Source of the DNA: Puccinia triticina
Lineage: Eukaryota > Basidiomycota > Pucciniomycetes > Pucciniales > Pucciniaceae
Length of the DNA stretch: 64,000 bases
Reading direction: 5' to 3'
Assembly (NCBI RefSeq): GCF_026914185.1
Contig: NC_070559.1
Coordinates: 6,307,501 to 6,371,500, forward strand
The position numbers and the translations under genes are program-made. Numbering within the stretch: the stretch's first letter is position 1; each line of letters opens with the position of its first letter. Positions 20,457 through 33,060 of this stretch are shown piece after piece. The notes below the pieces were generated by a model that saw nothing but the letters and a program-made list of their open reading frames with translations, searched no databases and was not told where the DNA came from.

Positions 20457-22516
20457 TCACGAGATGGGTTTGACGGATTTCAAAGTATGCATGTAGTCCT
20501 TGGTAGCTTTCTTCATACTTTGACGAAGATCTTTAGCGACGACTTGGGGGTCGAGGTTGTGTCTTAAGGCGACGTCAGCGGGCACCCAATCCTTGAATGC
20601 GGCGATGAGATCAACGACCATGGGCTGGTCGGGGCGGTAGGGCGGGACGAGGGAGCCCTTAGGCTTGGAGGGGAACGCGGCGGGGTTGCTAGCGGAGCAG
20701 AGTGCGTAGAGGTTGGCCATCACCGGCTGAAAGACGTTGGGACGCGACTTCTGGATGTTGAAGATCTCTCCTGGCGCCGGCTCGTTCGGTAGCGGTGGCG
20801 ACGCCGGGTGGGGCTCAGGCTCCGCCTCTGATTCGGTCTGCTGCTTCCGCCCTCCTCGTCGACATTTCTGCTTCAACCTCATGAATTTTCCTGGTTTCGT
20901 TCCCACCGATCTCGCCACACTCTGCTTCTTCGCTTTCGAGTTTGCGTGGGTGAGCATGGCTATCTTCCGTGCACCTGTAAGAATTCACGGTAGAGATGAC
21001 CATCAAGAAAACATCGCTCAATGCCAAACGAGGTAACAGTTCCCCTTTAAAGAACTAGACCTACCATTAACGTGAAGACTGAAATAGACGATGTTGATTT
21101 CAAAGAGGAAGATCGGTACAATACAAAAAATATCACTTGAAAAGTTATAAGTGAAATATCAGCTATTTGCTTCAGCAAAGCATAACGGGAAAGGACATAT
21201 ATTGCGATTGGAAACTCACATTGCCGCGGTGAGGGGTAACAGTAGAGCAGATCTGAACATTTTTCAAATACACAATATACCAGATGAAGCGTCAAGAAGA
21301 GAGACAAGAGTGGTGAGTTGGACTCGTTGGCCGGGATGAGTGAGAATCAATTCATAACTTACGCGCCGGTTTTTAACAACGCCTTTTTACGAGTGCGTCT
21401 GAGGATGTTTTCCAGACCTTGTCTCACATCATGTGCCTCTCGATCGACGGGTCTGCAAGTCAAGTCATCATCCTCGTGTGGATAGACGACAGTGATCTGA
21501 ATAAATTGAATGGATATGGTTATTTTTTACATGTTCAGCTTCGATGAACCTTGAAATAGTCAAGAGCGTGCAAGTCGGAATGCCGATCGACACAGCCAAG
21601 ATTGAAATCGAACTCACCAAGCCAATCTTTCTTCCAGGTGGTAGACGGCCGACGGCTTGGATGTTGCTGTCCGGAAGCCAAGCTAGGGCCTTAGAGGCCG
21701 CCTTTGAACATCCCATTGATAAACGAGTTAGTGGCCACTCTGGATTGCATGTATGCGGTAAACTAATCCCATACATGTGGAATTGAACTTACAGTGAGAA
21801 CGGTGCCCTTGAACTTTTTCCAGTTCGATGGATTCTCAATCTTCCCAGCCTTGATGTCACTGCCCTCTTGGACTTCTTCTTGCCACTTCCGCTCAACCTT
21901 TTTTATGAGGCCCTCCTTCTCTTTTTTGCCATTGATTGGCTTAGGTTTGATATAGTTAGCTCTTGGAGGTGAACTGAAAACCAATTAGTGAAGCATTGAA
22001 GTAAAAGGCGAAGAAACAATATACGTAAGTAATCAGTAACTCTGGGGACGCCGCTCTCAACATCATACGCTGGTCTGTCTTCCAGTGGTATGATTCCATA
22101 AAGAAAGAACTACTCAACTATATCATGAACATGGGAGTTTTGGAAGTCTTGCGGAGCATGGGCCCCGGCTCGGGGAATGGGATAGCAAAGATGACGCTAG
22201 GTAAGGGCCCCTTGGTAGCGGCGACGGTGGCCGCCCAGTGGCTAGAGGAGTTGGATGAGTTGCGATTGCTGCTACTTCCATTTGTGGGAGGGACTGTACC
22301 ACCGGGAAGGTTTCTATTCGCTCCGTCTTGGCCATGGTTAGGGGAAGCGCGGTAGGACATCGGATGCCTGGGTGGAGGCAGATTGGCTAGGAAGTCTGCG
22401 TTTTCGAGCGAGCTGCGTGAGCCACTTCCTGCAGAGGCCTTCTTTGGTTGGAGTTCTGGACCGAGCTTGGTCTGGAGGGGTGGGAGTGATGAAGGGTCTG
22501 TACTGGAAGAGGCCAT
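20457..22516 (-). CDS. Uncharacterised membrane-associated protein, paralogue A
   Basis: Exon 1 (22516-22119) encodes a Ser/Pro/Gly-rich start and LPSVIFAIPFPEP..KTPMFMIY. Exon 2 (21973-21793) continues SPPRANYIKPKP..EGLIKKVERKWQEEVQEG..WKKFKG. Later exons hold DSNIQAVGRLPPGRKIG (about 21660-21600), a single membrane-like segment IVPIFLFEINIVYFSLHV (about 21125-21065), and a final exon (about 20960-20457) rich in Lys/Arg and acidic/Pro sequence. That exon ends in the conserved tail DVALRHNLDPQVVAKDLRQS..KATKDYMHTLK. Exon order, intron phases and motifs are the same in the genes at 24312-26557 and 27356-29131, which supports real genes. I do not recognise the family by name; similar proteins probably exist across fungi. 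Middle exon edges are approximate. Confidence 0.75.
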
Positions 22517-24311
22517 AGAGGTGGTTGAAGTATAAATTTAAAGCGTGAACACTATCAGGCCACGTAGAGAACTCTGGGGCACGCTTGACTGGTCACAATG
22601 CTATCCTGAGCGGTTGGGAGTGATTTAGGAGGGAAAGCTGACGATGTAGCTCTTGGTTTTGATGACGCGAAGAGCGCCGGTTGATGAGGACAGTGATTAC
22701 CTCGAAGCTCGCCACCAAGGCGCGTCCAGGGGGTCAATTGACAACGAACCGACTCAGTGCTCTCAGCGATAACAGCTGATGAGGTTGAAGAGGCGGAAGG
22801 GCTCTTTACGGTTGCGCAGTGGCAGCGAGTGACACTGATGATGAGAGACTTGGGCGGTCGTGAAGGCGGATGAGGGATTGGAAACCGCGTGCCACTGCCA
22901 GTTACCAAGTCTGAGCCAGTCCATATGAACGCCGAGCGGGCAGACGCGAACCGAGGAGTTAGGGAGAAGGCAGGCAAGGGACGGGTGAGATTGGTAATAG
23001 TCACAAGCCTCAGTCTGTGGAAACCGGCGATGCGATGGGTGCAAGTCAACCAAGCGCTAGGGAATGCATGGCTCCAAGCACGTTGTCTGAGACATACTAT
23101 TCCCAACCAAACTCGAATGGCTACCCTCCAAGAGGTGACTGTAGACAGCTCCCTCGCGATGGAAAAAAAGGCTCGAGCTGTAGTCGGCAGATGACCGGGA
23201 CTGTCTTTAAGTACCGCGAGCCCGGCCTTTAGCGTGGAGTCTGCCTCACGGCTCACCTGATAAATACTTCCCCAAGTTGTTTATCGCATGTCAGCAAAAT
23301 GGAAATCCGAACCAGCAGAACCAGCCCCCGGCTAGAATGTTGGTTCTAGAGAGAACATTCATCTCTTCAGGTCGGCATGTCTATCATCCGTTCTGAGGGA
23401 CATCTTTTGTAATAATTACTGGGTTTTCCATACACCACGCTCGGTCAGCAGACCTGGGCAAGCTGCATGGAGAACCAAAAAGTGTTACATATTTATGTGA
23501 GCAGCTGGCTGATACGGATAGCCAGTCAAATTCATCAATTGGATTAAAATACCCAGTAGCTCCAGTAGTCTTCAATTATTGACGTCATTAAAAGAGAGTC
23601 AAGAATCCCTGACAATTTCATCCGCTAGCAAGGCGGCTCTTCCGTCGCTTAGATCTTAATTCTTGCCCTTTCGCTTCCGTATAGATCTCCCTCATCAAGT
23701 CTGAAACATTTTCTGTAGCAGCTTTCAAACATATATAGACCAGGCCCCCGGAAGCAGCCCGGCGACTCCGAGGTCGGCCTGGTGCCAGGCAACCGACCTC
23801 GGTTGAATCGCGGTGTGGACGCTTAGGTTGCTAATGGGGATCTCATTTTTTAGTCAAGCTTTTTTGCCCTTGGGTGGTTCTTGTTGATCATCATGTTGGC
23901 CGAATATTGACAGCGTTGCCCCCACGAATACCAGAAAAGTTGATTTCTTGCTCCCACTGCTCCCACCAGCTGCCATGGATCTGTCAAGATCCGCCTGTCT
24001 TCCGAAGCTCCCGCCGGTACCATCCAAGACTCAAAACAACACACAAATTTAACCCTTCCGACCTTGCCGACCTTTTGCTCAAGCGGATTACAAGGCTCGA
24101 AGTGGATTCCTTTTCGCGTCCTTTCCATTGGAGCCGCACAGCTTGGCAACTCGAGAAACATTGATTATTCACAACCCCTCCCCCCCCCCCCCCCCCACAC
24201 ACACACACCTTCCGCTTTCTCCTTGCGAGTCATTCTAGTTTGAAGTCCGACAAAGACCGGACGAAGGAAGGAAAGTCGCCATATTACATATATCCCAGGA
24301 TTCCCTCAAAG
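22517..24311. promoter_or_regulatory. Divergent intergenic region between paralogues A and B
   Basis: This must contain the promoters of A (minus) and B (plus). A 233-codon minus frame at 22555-23256 has no start context, no motif and Ser/Arg/Pro-rich text, so I leave it uncalled; it may include the 5' UTR of A. A CATATATAGACC motif at about 23731 could be a TATA element for B, though it is distant. Confidence 0.4.
24175..24209. repeat. Poly-C tract followed by (CA)n microsatellite
   Basis: A run of about 16 consecutive C is followed directly by seven CA units, roughly 100 bp upstream of the paralogue-B start codon. Confidence 0.9.
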
Positions 24312-26557
24312 ATGAAGAAACACTCAGCTGCTCCGACTGGATTCAATCAAGAAGTCATCGAACTACCTCCCGATCCGGAAGAAGATGTCGAGGTTTCTCA
24401 GCAGCAATCATCTCCCCAGGCGTCCAGTAGATCAAACAATCCCTCGGAAGATGGGTTATTAGCAAGTTTGATATTTGTTATAGCGCTGCCTACCCCTACC
24501 GAAGACTACTCTCTCCCTGACAATCCAGCAACGCCGCTTCTACTCTAGTCAGTCCCAAATGGAAATATCAAGGCTATCTATCTGTCATGATGTCTTTTAT
24601 CCTCATACTGATTTACTCAACAAAAAATCCAAAATGCAGTACATTACCCCGATCAGTCTATGAGAAACCGCTCAAAAATGCTGAAACGGGGAAAAGGCCG
24701 AAGGAGAAAACAATCAAGAAGATTCAACGAAGTTGGCAAAAATCGATTCGGCAAGCTGAAGACATTAGGCGTGGAGATTATCCACGTCCCAGCTGGATGA
24801 AAAAAATCATTGGTGGGACCTTTTGGGTTCGTCGTTTCATCCTGTTTCACATGATCATAGTGACTGCCCAACTCACAAAAATCCTGCACGCACCAGTTTG
24901 TAGCGGCTTCTCTGAGGTTCATTACAATCAGCGATGCCCAAATGTTAGCTCGATTACCACCTATCCGAAAAATAGGTCCAGTTAAGCTCGTCTCTCTTAC
25001 CTTGATACCTATGTCTGAATCTGAGTCTAATTGCGTCTTCCGAAACAGATACAGATAATTTATTCGCAGAATACAAAAGTAACAACTCTATCAGAAACCC
25101 AAGCCAAAGAAAGTCTTATGTGCGCTTTATCACAGGCCCAGAAGCAAGCAAAGATCCGCGCTATCATGTAAGTTCCCATGTGGTATTTGCCTTGCACAAA
25201 GGTGGTGCTCTTGCAGCACGCTAATCCTAACGAAAAATGGACATTTTTCTCCTCTATGCAAATAGTTCGGGCTGTTTTTTACCAGCGGCGTTGGTAGCGT
25301 GAGTTGGTTTGTGACTGAGTTCAGATTTCCGGCTATTATCACTACCCGGAATAAACTAAACCATTCTTTCAATTTTTGAAGGGAGATATACGTGCCACTC
25401 ATTTTTGAAATTACCTTGGTTTACTTTGTAGTTCAATGGCGAGGTAATTTCTATCTCAGCTCCTCAACCACAATCCACATTGTTTTCTGATTAACTGAAC
25501 TTGGAGCTGCAATGCCAATCTTTCTTCCGTTTTATCTTCGATCAATAAAAACCAAATCCCACAAGGTTGGAAAAAGGCCAAATTTCTAGTTGAACACAAT
25601 AACAATCAAAATCCTAAATCCACGCCAGCCCAGGAGAGTGAATTAGAAACAGGAAACGCTACAGTGAGGAGATCATCATACGATAAACTTCAGCTGAAAG
25701 TCGCCGATATCGCAAAGTTCCAGAAGATCAACGAGTTAGTCTACCGCAGTTGCTCTGAAAAGGATCCCCTGAAGTTCCCGCGCCCTAAAGAAAACACATC
25801 AAGCGTCGAGACCCCCAGTGTCACGAACCCAGAAATCGACATCGACTGTGCCACAGTATACCAATGTACGAACGACACAAAGCCTAAAAATCAGTCAACG
25901 GACATCAAGTCTATTCCTGGCCCGGACGTCAAAGCTGACATTGGGTCATTACGAACTCCTCTGAACACGGGCATCTTGCGTGCGACCAAACAAGACTTTG
26001 ATGGGATGGTGATTACGATACCTGCTTCAGATGAAGATAATGAAACTGACTGCAGAGAGGGCGGAGAAACAAAAAAATGCGCTACGCCGTCTCTGCAGGT
26101 CGTGGATATTCGCGTAGAAGAAGAGTTCATCATAACTGGCTTCGACAAAGAGCTCGCCAAAACCGAACCACCTTGCAATGTAGCGATTTCAGCACCTTCC
26201 ACAGCCGATGAAGTGTTGATTCCAGTGCCACCTTGCGTAGTTGATCCAATTTGTAAAAAGCCCTGCGGAATCGAACAAGTCGTGACTTGCATGGATGGAG
26301 ATGAAGAAACCGGGTCAGTTTTGACGCGCGAAATCACTCAGTCGCCAGCTCCTCCAGTCAATCAAAGCGATCAACCTAAAGCTGTGCCCAATATGGAAAT
26401 CGCATCCGCTCTGATCAGCCTTTTTAAAGAATCATTGCCCTCTACGGTACATCCCAGGCACGAGTTGAACGAACGGAGAGTAGCTGAAGATTTCAATAGA
26501 GTGCTCAAAAGATGTACAACAGAACATGTTAAATCAATCAAAAAAATAAATAAATGA
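24312..26557 (+). CDS. Uncharacterised membrane-associated protein, paralogue B
   Basis: Exon 1 (24312-24547) ends LLASLIFVIALPTPTEDYSL..ATPLLLY. Exon 2 (24640 to about 24829) encodes TLPRSVYEKPLKNAETGKRP, KTIKKIQRSWQKSIRQAEDI and WMKKIIGG. Exon 3 (about 24918-24996) has ISDAQMLARLPPIRKIGPVK. A short exon ends at 25166 before GTAAGTTC. An exon at about 25380-25440 gives a membrane segment EIYVPLIFEITLVYFVVQWRG. The long last exon (25567-26557) opens GWKKAKFLVEHNN, contains YRSCSEKDPLKFPRP, and ends MEIASALISLFKESLP..ARHELNERRVAEDFNRVLKR. A one-pass membrane protein with a large hydrophilic C-terminal region is the simplest reading. The acidic, Cys-containing middle of the last exon (residues from 25800 to 26330) is longer than in A or C. 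Function is unknown. Confidence 0.78.
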
Positions 26558-27355
26558 TATGATATGAAACAAATCTTTTGTTACAACATGGACGATACAC
26601 ACATATCTATTTCTTGCCGCAGCTCGACTGGTAGTCGTACTTCATCCCCGGACAATGTTGGCATGAGGGCTCATCCACTGCAGAAATTACTTGCTTAGTA
26701 AGGCTGTCCGAGGGTAATAAATAATAGACCCATGTTCTTAAACATGCTTTATCTGGCACGCTCTATAATGTGCTGGGTCTGGATTGCGTAAATTGTTGTG
26801 CAGACTACTTCAACATGGCTTCGCCAACATGGCCAAGGGGTTCCTTAATTGTCCCACCTTACCACTCAGTCCACAATGTTTTCTTGCGAGCGTGGTGTAG
26901 GATGATGAAAATCAAATGCAGTGAAGGTGCTGAGAACACAATTTATGTAAGACGATCATTGGTTTGATGAATCTGCGGCGTCGGCTTCGTTAATTGAAGT
27001 TGAAGTCCTTTTCTTCAGGCCTCCCGTCGCACTTGCAGCAGGTTGTACGCCATGTGTTACTAGGTGATATTGATGTCCAATTCATTAATAACCCAAAGCT
27101 TTTTCCAGGAGATTTTGTTCAACACACAACGTTCTTACAAATGTTTCGAAACACTCTTACTAAATATTGAATTGAAAAGATATATATTCACATAAATCAA
27201 AAGTCTCGGGAACGGCTCAACTCCAAACACTTTCGTAACCGGATACTTCACTTAACTAAGGAAAGTAACAAATTGACAAAAAAAAAAAACAAGCCAGGCA
27301 TGCAAAATCTATACCTACTCCACTTGTAGAGAATGGTCCATGAAGTCTTGCTGTA
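26558..27355. other. Convergent intergenic region between paralogues B and C
   Basis: The 3' ends of B (plus) and C (minus) face each other here, so it should hold both terminators. The DNA is AT-rich, with no coding frame beyond 65 codons and no recognisable repeat. Confidence 0.5.
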
Positions 27356-29131
27356 CTAGTGTTTTCTTGAAAAAAATTCTTGCACGGCACATATGTTGCT
27401 CTCATTAACCCCCTTAATCGTCTTGACATATTCCTTTGCAGCTTTTCTCAATGCACGATCCAAGTCTTCTGCTGCCATTTGTTCATCAAGTACGTGTCGA
27501 GCCATAACTTCTTGTGGGAGGGATTCTTTGAATATTTGAACCAGTGCCGCAGCTATGTCTTTGCTGGGCAGGTATGTGGGTATCGGTAAGCTATCCTTCA
27601 ATGGGAATTTGAGGGGATCTATGTCGGAGCAGATGTTGTATAGATGTTGGATTGTCCGATCGAATGTTCCAGGTTCGGCGACTTCAAAACTGAAAGGAGA
27701 ATCAGTGGTTTCGCCTTCTTCCGAGTGTTTATCCATGATCTCCGCGGCGTTCTCATCTTGAGTAGAATTGGCTGGGGAAGGTTTGGCTGTTCTCTTTTTC
27801 TCGAGATCTGAGAGAACTCCCGCTTTTTGTGCACCTATTTTAGGATTCAAACAAAATACAGTCAACAGATGTTTGTTACTTCATCTAACTCGGTTGAAAA
27901 ACTAAGACCATGCTGCTGACCTGTCACTTGGACTGAAAAATATGCCAGGTTTATCTCAAATAAAAATAATGGCACAACTACAAAAACATCACTGTTTTCA
28001 AAAGGGCAACAAATACTCAATCAGTCTTTAAAACCATGGTCACTTTTTTGCTTTACCTGCCGAGGTAAAAATTTGATTTTTCTGAGGGACAAAAGGGTTT
28101 GCACTTACACTGCCAATGTGAATGGCAGTAGACATCCCGATCTAAAGAAACCAACATTTACTGGTCAGTACCTAGATGTCGATATTACCAACCGGAACAC
28201 AATGTAACAAACCAAAGTGCTTACACAAGAGTTAGTGCTCGCGCCTTCTTCCTAACCTTGTTCAAAAGATTGAGGAAGCTATCTTCGATTTCATTTTCAC
28301 TTTGATAATCTACATCTACCCCATGTGAGGACTGCGATGAAACTGGATAAACGACCGTAAGCTGTAGTGAAGAAACCGCATGACATAAGAATAAAGCGAG
28401 GAATACAATCCAGGTGAATATGAATAGGGTTTGAATGCTATCCAGACCTTGCCAAGTTTTGTTTTAGGTGGTAAGCGCGCCAAGGCTTCAATCGCGTTGT
28501 TAGGCATGTACTTAATAGCCGCTGCTGCGTCCTAAAAATTTTTTTATTCCAAGGCAGTGTTTTTTTTTTTTCGAAAATCGTCAATGGGGATCGCAAATGA
28601 CTGTCTCTGCGATATTGTCACTTAGATTGCGCGTCAACAAGGAGATCAGCTCTGCACCTACACGAATGAGTGCACCTTTAAATCTCGACCATACACCCGC
28701 GTCCTTCATTTCACCCCTCTTGATATCTTCACCCTCTTTAACTTCTTCTTGCCATTTGCGCTCTACTTTTTTTAAAAGCTTTTCTTTTCTTTTCCCGGTG
28801 ACCGAATCGATAGGTGGCTTTTCGTACACCGACCGAGGGAAAGTACTAGACGGATATAAACGAGATGATATCAGACGACTGTTCGTTATCCAGCAGTAAT
28901 TTGGCAAAATGGGCCGACTGACTAAAGGAGGAAAGGTGGAGTCTCTTTAGTTGTCTGGTAGCCCTCGACAGCCCGGGGGAAAGGGATTGCGAAGATTAGG
29001 CTGGGCAATTCTATCTCAGGGGCAGTCGGGGTGAGAACCTGGTCGCCTGTCAATTCCGACACCGCCTCAGGTTCTCCAGTTGTGGGGGGACCCGACAGGG
29101 GGTGAGCTGGGACCAAAGTGTTCGTATTCAT
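27356..29131 (-). CDS. Uncharacterised membrane-associated protein, paralogue C
   Basis: The start codon at 29131 opens MNTNTLVPAHPL. Exon 1 ends PSLIFAIPFPRAVEGYQTTK..TPPFLLY just before donor GTCAGT. Exon 2 (from about 28852) encodes TFPRSVYEKPP..GKRKEKLLKKVERKWQEEV, KEGEDIKRGE and WSRFKGALIR. Then come NNAIEALARLPPKTKLGKV (about 28506-28450) and a short exon near 28140-28110 (IGMSTAIHIGS). The last exon (about 27840-27356) has GAQKAGVLSDLEKKRT, YNICSDIDPLKFPLK and DIAAALVQIFKESLPQEVMA..AAEDLDRALRKAAKEYVKTIKG. Intron phase after exon 1 is identical to A and B, proving common descent. The membrane segment is less obvious here than in A and B. Middle exon borders are approximate. Confidence 0.75.
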
Positions 29132-29808
29132 GATTTGAAGATTGAAAAAAAAGTTGGAAGTTCGTTCAAGAGCATAAATGGGTCCAGATGGGAAGGGAGG
29201 TCTGTTAGGTTGAAAGTGGACCTGGTGCACCAGCGGGATTCGATAGGTAATACATGTTGAATCTTTGACAGGTCCAATGCTTTCAACCGAATATCGACTG
29301 GACAAGGCCCAGTTGCCAGAGCGAAGGGTCGTTCCGGCGAGCAGATCGCTTGGCTTTAACGGCTTCTGATCGAGGCATCTCAGGGCATCTCCAATTGCCA
29401 CGCCACAGATGTGATATGCATTTACATAAATAGGTAAATACATATGGATTTTTTAGGATTTATTCCCATTACTCCAACTCTCGCACCCTCTCATACCAAG
29501 CTCAAGTTGAACACGTGAAGATCGAGCCAAAGATCCAGAGATCTGCTTGCAGAAGCTTGCTAAGGCTGCTAAGGCCTGCAGAGGCGGGCAGATGCTTGTT
29601 TAGAAAATGGATGCTAAAGATGTACGAAACCGTCTAAATGAGTCTCGCTATAATTATCTTATAATCAACCTGTTGCTACCACTTTTTGACAACAGAGTGA
29701 CAAAGGATAGCGCGAAGATGAGAAGTGTACAAATTGATTTTTGTGAGTGCCACAGGTCATGTTTCATATCACACTGAAATAAATAAATACGTAAACATTC
29801 GGAGGGCC
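29132..29808. promoter_or_regulatory. 5' flank of paralogue C
   Basis: Likely promoter of the minus-strand paralogue C. A minus-strand open frame runs through 29132-29443 in frame with exon 1, so an upstream start is possible, but the ATG at 29131 gives an N-terminus comparable to the paralogues. No motif stands out in 29450-29808. Confidence 0.35.
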
Positions 29809-30044
29809 TGGTGCTATGTAGGCGCTGGACCGACATGTCGGACGCCAGAAGCCATCGGATTATTGGTTTCCACTGTGCCACAACCACATATACAGACCAA
29901 TTAAAATCCCTAATTACGTCAACACCCCATTTTTTCGCGCAGCATTTCCCCATATAATGAGGTCTGCAGGAAAAGGAGGCATTGACGTAATCAGTGATCA
30001 AGGCTTTGCTGGGAGGACAACAATCACGGCAAAGCCAATCAATA

Positions 30045-30245
30045 GGGGGGTTCACAATAGGATAAAAATAAAACTTTAGAGCCAATTTTAAGGCCTTTAT
30101 CAACAACTTTTTAAAAATTTGGTAAGATGTACAGGATTGAGTGTCCCTTGACAATCAGACACACTTCCTCATTTTTAAAAACGTTGTCCAGAAAGGGCTT
30201 AAGATTGGCTCTAAAGTTTTATTTTTATCCTATTGTGAACCCCCC
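30045..30245. mobile_element. 201-bp Tc1/mariner-type MITE
   Basis: The terminal repeat GGGGGGTTCACAATAGGATA and its inverse pair over about 50 nt; TA flanks both sides (30043-30044, 30246-30247). No coding capacity. TA target duplication fits Tc1/mariner-driven movement. It lies inside the Helitron, so it inserted after, or travelled with, that element. Confidence 0.88.
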
Positions 30246-32900
30246 TAATACCTCCCAGGGCCTTGGGGTTCTGATGGCACTTGTGTCTCTCTTTTTATAT
30301 TTGAGACTCGGCCTTTGTTTCTATTTCCCCTTTGCTTTTTTCTCGAATATCAACAAAGACATTTCAGATCTGTTGTGCGATTCCACAAAAGCAAAAACCA
30401 ACAACTCGTACAAAGTTCTTCCCATTTCGTCGTGGAATCCCACAAATACAAGTGCGTTTCCAAAGCCGGCTCAGCTGATTTCCAAAATTTAGATGTTGGG
30501 TATGCCCCCCAATGACTGAGCCATGAATTATTCTATTCCCAGCTCCCATTAAGCAATTCCAAACAGAACAGATCATTGCCTGCCCGCTGGTGAGCAAGCT
30601 ACATTTGACTGTTCACTCACAGCACGTCTTGGTCTATTTCCTTATTCAGGTGACCCATTCCAAAACCGGCCGATAATAGCGTGTTGAACTATTTGCTTTA
30701 CTGGCTTGTTCACCCAATTCCAAAACCAACACACCGCTGCGCCATTGCTGAAAAGCACCCAACCATACATTTTCAGTGGACAACCTACAGCCCTGAATCA
30801 TGCTTGCCTTCGGTGGATCTGGCAAACAAAACACAATCAGGCTGTGGCATCACTTCCGGAGCCAGTCTCCTTGATTTTCCATTTTTGGTACGTATTGCCA
30901 GTCTCATCACCGGTAGGTGATGGTATTTAAACTGCTCCACCTGCCTCATCGTACTCAACCACCAATCCACTGGCATCATCCCCTTCACAGTCCGTCTTTT
31001 GTCCCAATATTATGGCACCAGCACCGTCTACTTTGCACGTCAAAGCCATCTCCTGTTCAGCGGTGCCCCGTTTGACATCACTAAGACGGTACACAATCAT
31101 CATGCTATGTATATATCAACTCATCAACTCATGCTAGCATTTTGAATCAGCTCGCACCCGCAATCAGCCCAGCTTTAACATACGGCAAGCTCCTGTTCAA
31201 GTCTACATTGGCATTTGTCGACGACTGCACTGGTGATTGCTAGGCCTTTTTCTGAGCTTCGGGGGCCGAGGAAGACAAGATCCGGTCCAACGCGCAAGCA
31301 ATCTGGATGTCATTTCGTGCAATCTCCTGGTCGGGAAAGCGCTCTCAATGCACAAATAGATGTGTTTGCCAAGAGCCAAGGGCATGGTGGAGTTGGAGGT
31401 TCAATCAAAGCTGAAGTGATAAGCAGGTCTTTTTGGAGGCGGACTCCCCGGAGATCCCCGTCAGCAGTCCTACTGGGACCCCGCTCTGAAGAGTGCCAAA
31501 TAGCCGCTCAATATCGGCCGATCTGAGGGTAATAAACTCATTCTCGCCTGCAGATAGGCACACAGAAACCGTCAAGACCTAGGGCAAACAAATTGCGGAT
31601 AACTTCTCATACACGTCTTGCACCTCTTCACTGCTTTTTGGCTCTTGCGGCTTTCTGGACTTATTATGACGATTCCTGATGCTGTTGTGAAGCTTACGAT
31701 GCGGGGGCGGCCCGATGGGACCCTTGAGAAAGTATCTGAATCGTAGTGATCTGCCTGGAGGCCCATTGCCAATGCCACACAGCAAATGAGGAAATAGGGA
31801 TACACATACAGGTGTCTGCAAACAAATATATAAGAGTGTATGGCCAAGAGCGGCAAAGCAAAGCCTAGGGTGGCTTCCTTTGAGGGTGCGAGACCGAGAG
31901 CGGTCAGAAGAGCACAACAAGGCGGCCGGATGTGACTCTGAGGAAGCTGGACAACTGGCGAGCTTAACTAATCCTCTCCAAGGAGGGGCGAAGCGTCTCC
32001 GAAGGAGATGCGGTCGACAGAGCAAGCAATTTGGTAAGATCTGGATTCCTGGGAGGTGGCAATCCACATCTGGACCTGGGAGGCCTCTCAGATTGACTTG
32101 ACCAAGCCTTGTAGACTAGATTTCTAACTCAGGCCAGATTTTTCCAAGCTGGGCCATTCCCTTTGTATAACTCCTACATATATATCTTGACTTTCCATTT
32201 TTCTCCTTTTCTCTATAAATTATAAACCCTGTTAACCCTGGAAATGGAACACCAAATTTGTTTGCCCTCCTGAAACAAACCAGCCATCACATCTCATCAA
32301 CTAATTCCGTGGACCATGTCCATCATTACAATACCTTGCTATATATTTCCCTCACATCTTCCTTAGGGAAATTCCCAAAACATTGGGAAACACAGACATG
32401 AGCCAAGCCCACAATTATTCACTTCCAGTCAAATTGGACAATCATAACCAGAAAGTGCCAACCTAATTTGGAAATTGGGGAACACACAATGTTGATCTAA
32501 GATACTCTCTTCAAGGTCTCCTGTTGATGAGATAGATCCCAACTCATACTCAATTCTTAACCTTTGTTTGGAAGGCTTATCTTTGGGCCGCTGCCTGGCT
32601 ACTTGCACAAGCACAGATCACATATTGTCTTGCTTTTTTAGCTCCAACATTAGACCTTCAAAAGGATAAAATAGCTGTAATAACAAAAACAATAAATGAC
32701 CACATATAGTTTTTTACCTGAAATTCCATTGGGCCATCAGAATGGCCATTCAAATTCAAGATCTACCAGGGAGTCCAAATCTTTTCAAATTGGGCCTGAC
32801 TTATGAACCTGAAATGGATTTTGGTTCCTCTTTCTCAATATTTTAGTTCCCAGTTACCAGTCTGCTTGCCATTACCATAATATCAAGGCAGTCACTTGAT
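30246..32900. other. Helitron interior, no intact gene
   Basis: Open-frame pieces with coherent-looking text occur at 30681-30930 (..GQPTALNHACLRWIWQ..) and 31200-31400, but frames break often and I recognise no domain. These could be captured host exons, common in Helitrons, or older repeats. Confidence 0.35.
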
Positions 32901-32908
32901 ACAGTGGG

Positions 32909-33060
32909 TTGTTTCTGCTAAGGCCAGCTTTTGCTCATGGGCAAATTTATATGGCATTGTCTAGGCCTACTTTGCTCAAGGGATTAGGCATAGCTTGTGT
33001 AACTGAATCCAAGGTACATAGACCTAAAATTCAAGGTTTTCAAGAAGTTACTGTGAGAAG
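32909..33060 (+). pseudogene. Helitron helicase C-terminal fragment
   Basis: The frame reads RPAFAHGQIYMALSRPTLLK followed by GLGIACVTESKVHRPKIQGF. AFAHGQ-Y-ALSR is the conserved last motif of Pif1-type helicase domains in Helitron Rep-helicase proteins, and the following text fits the tail of fungal versions. Only this end of the protein was found; the Rep and earlier helicase motifs are absent or unrecognisable. Confidence 0.75.

Noticed and set aside
22555..23256. 233-codon open frame on the minus strand
   Set aside because: It starts without an ATG in context, is Ser/Arg/Pro-rich without motifs, and lies in the promoter side of paralogue A; GC-rich composition explains its length.
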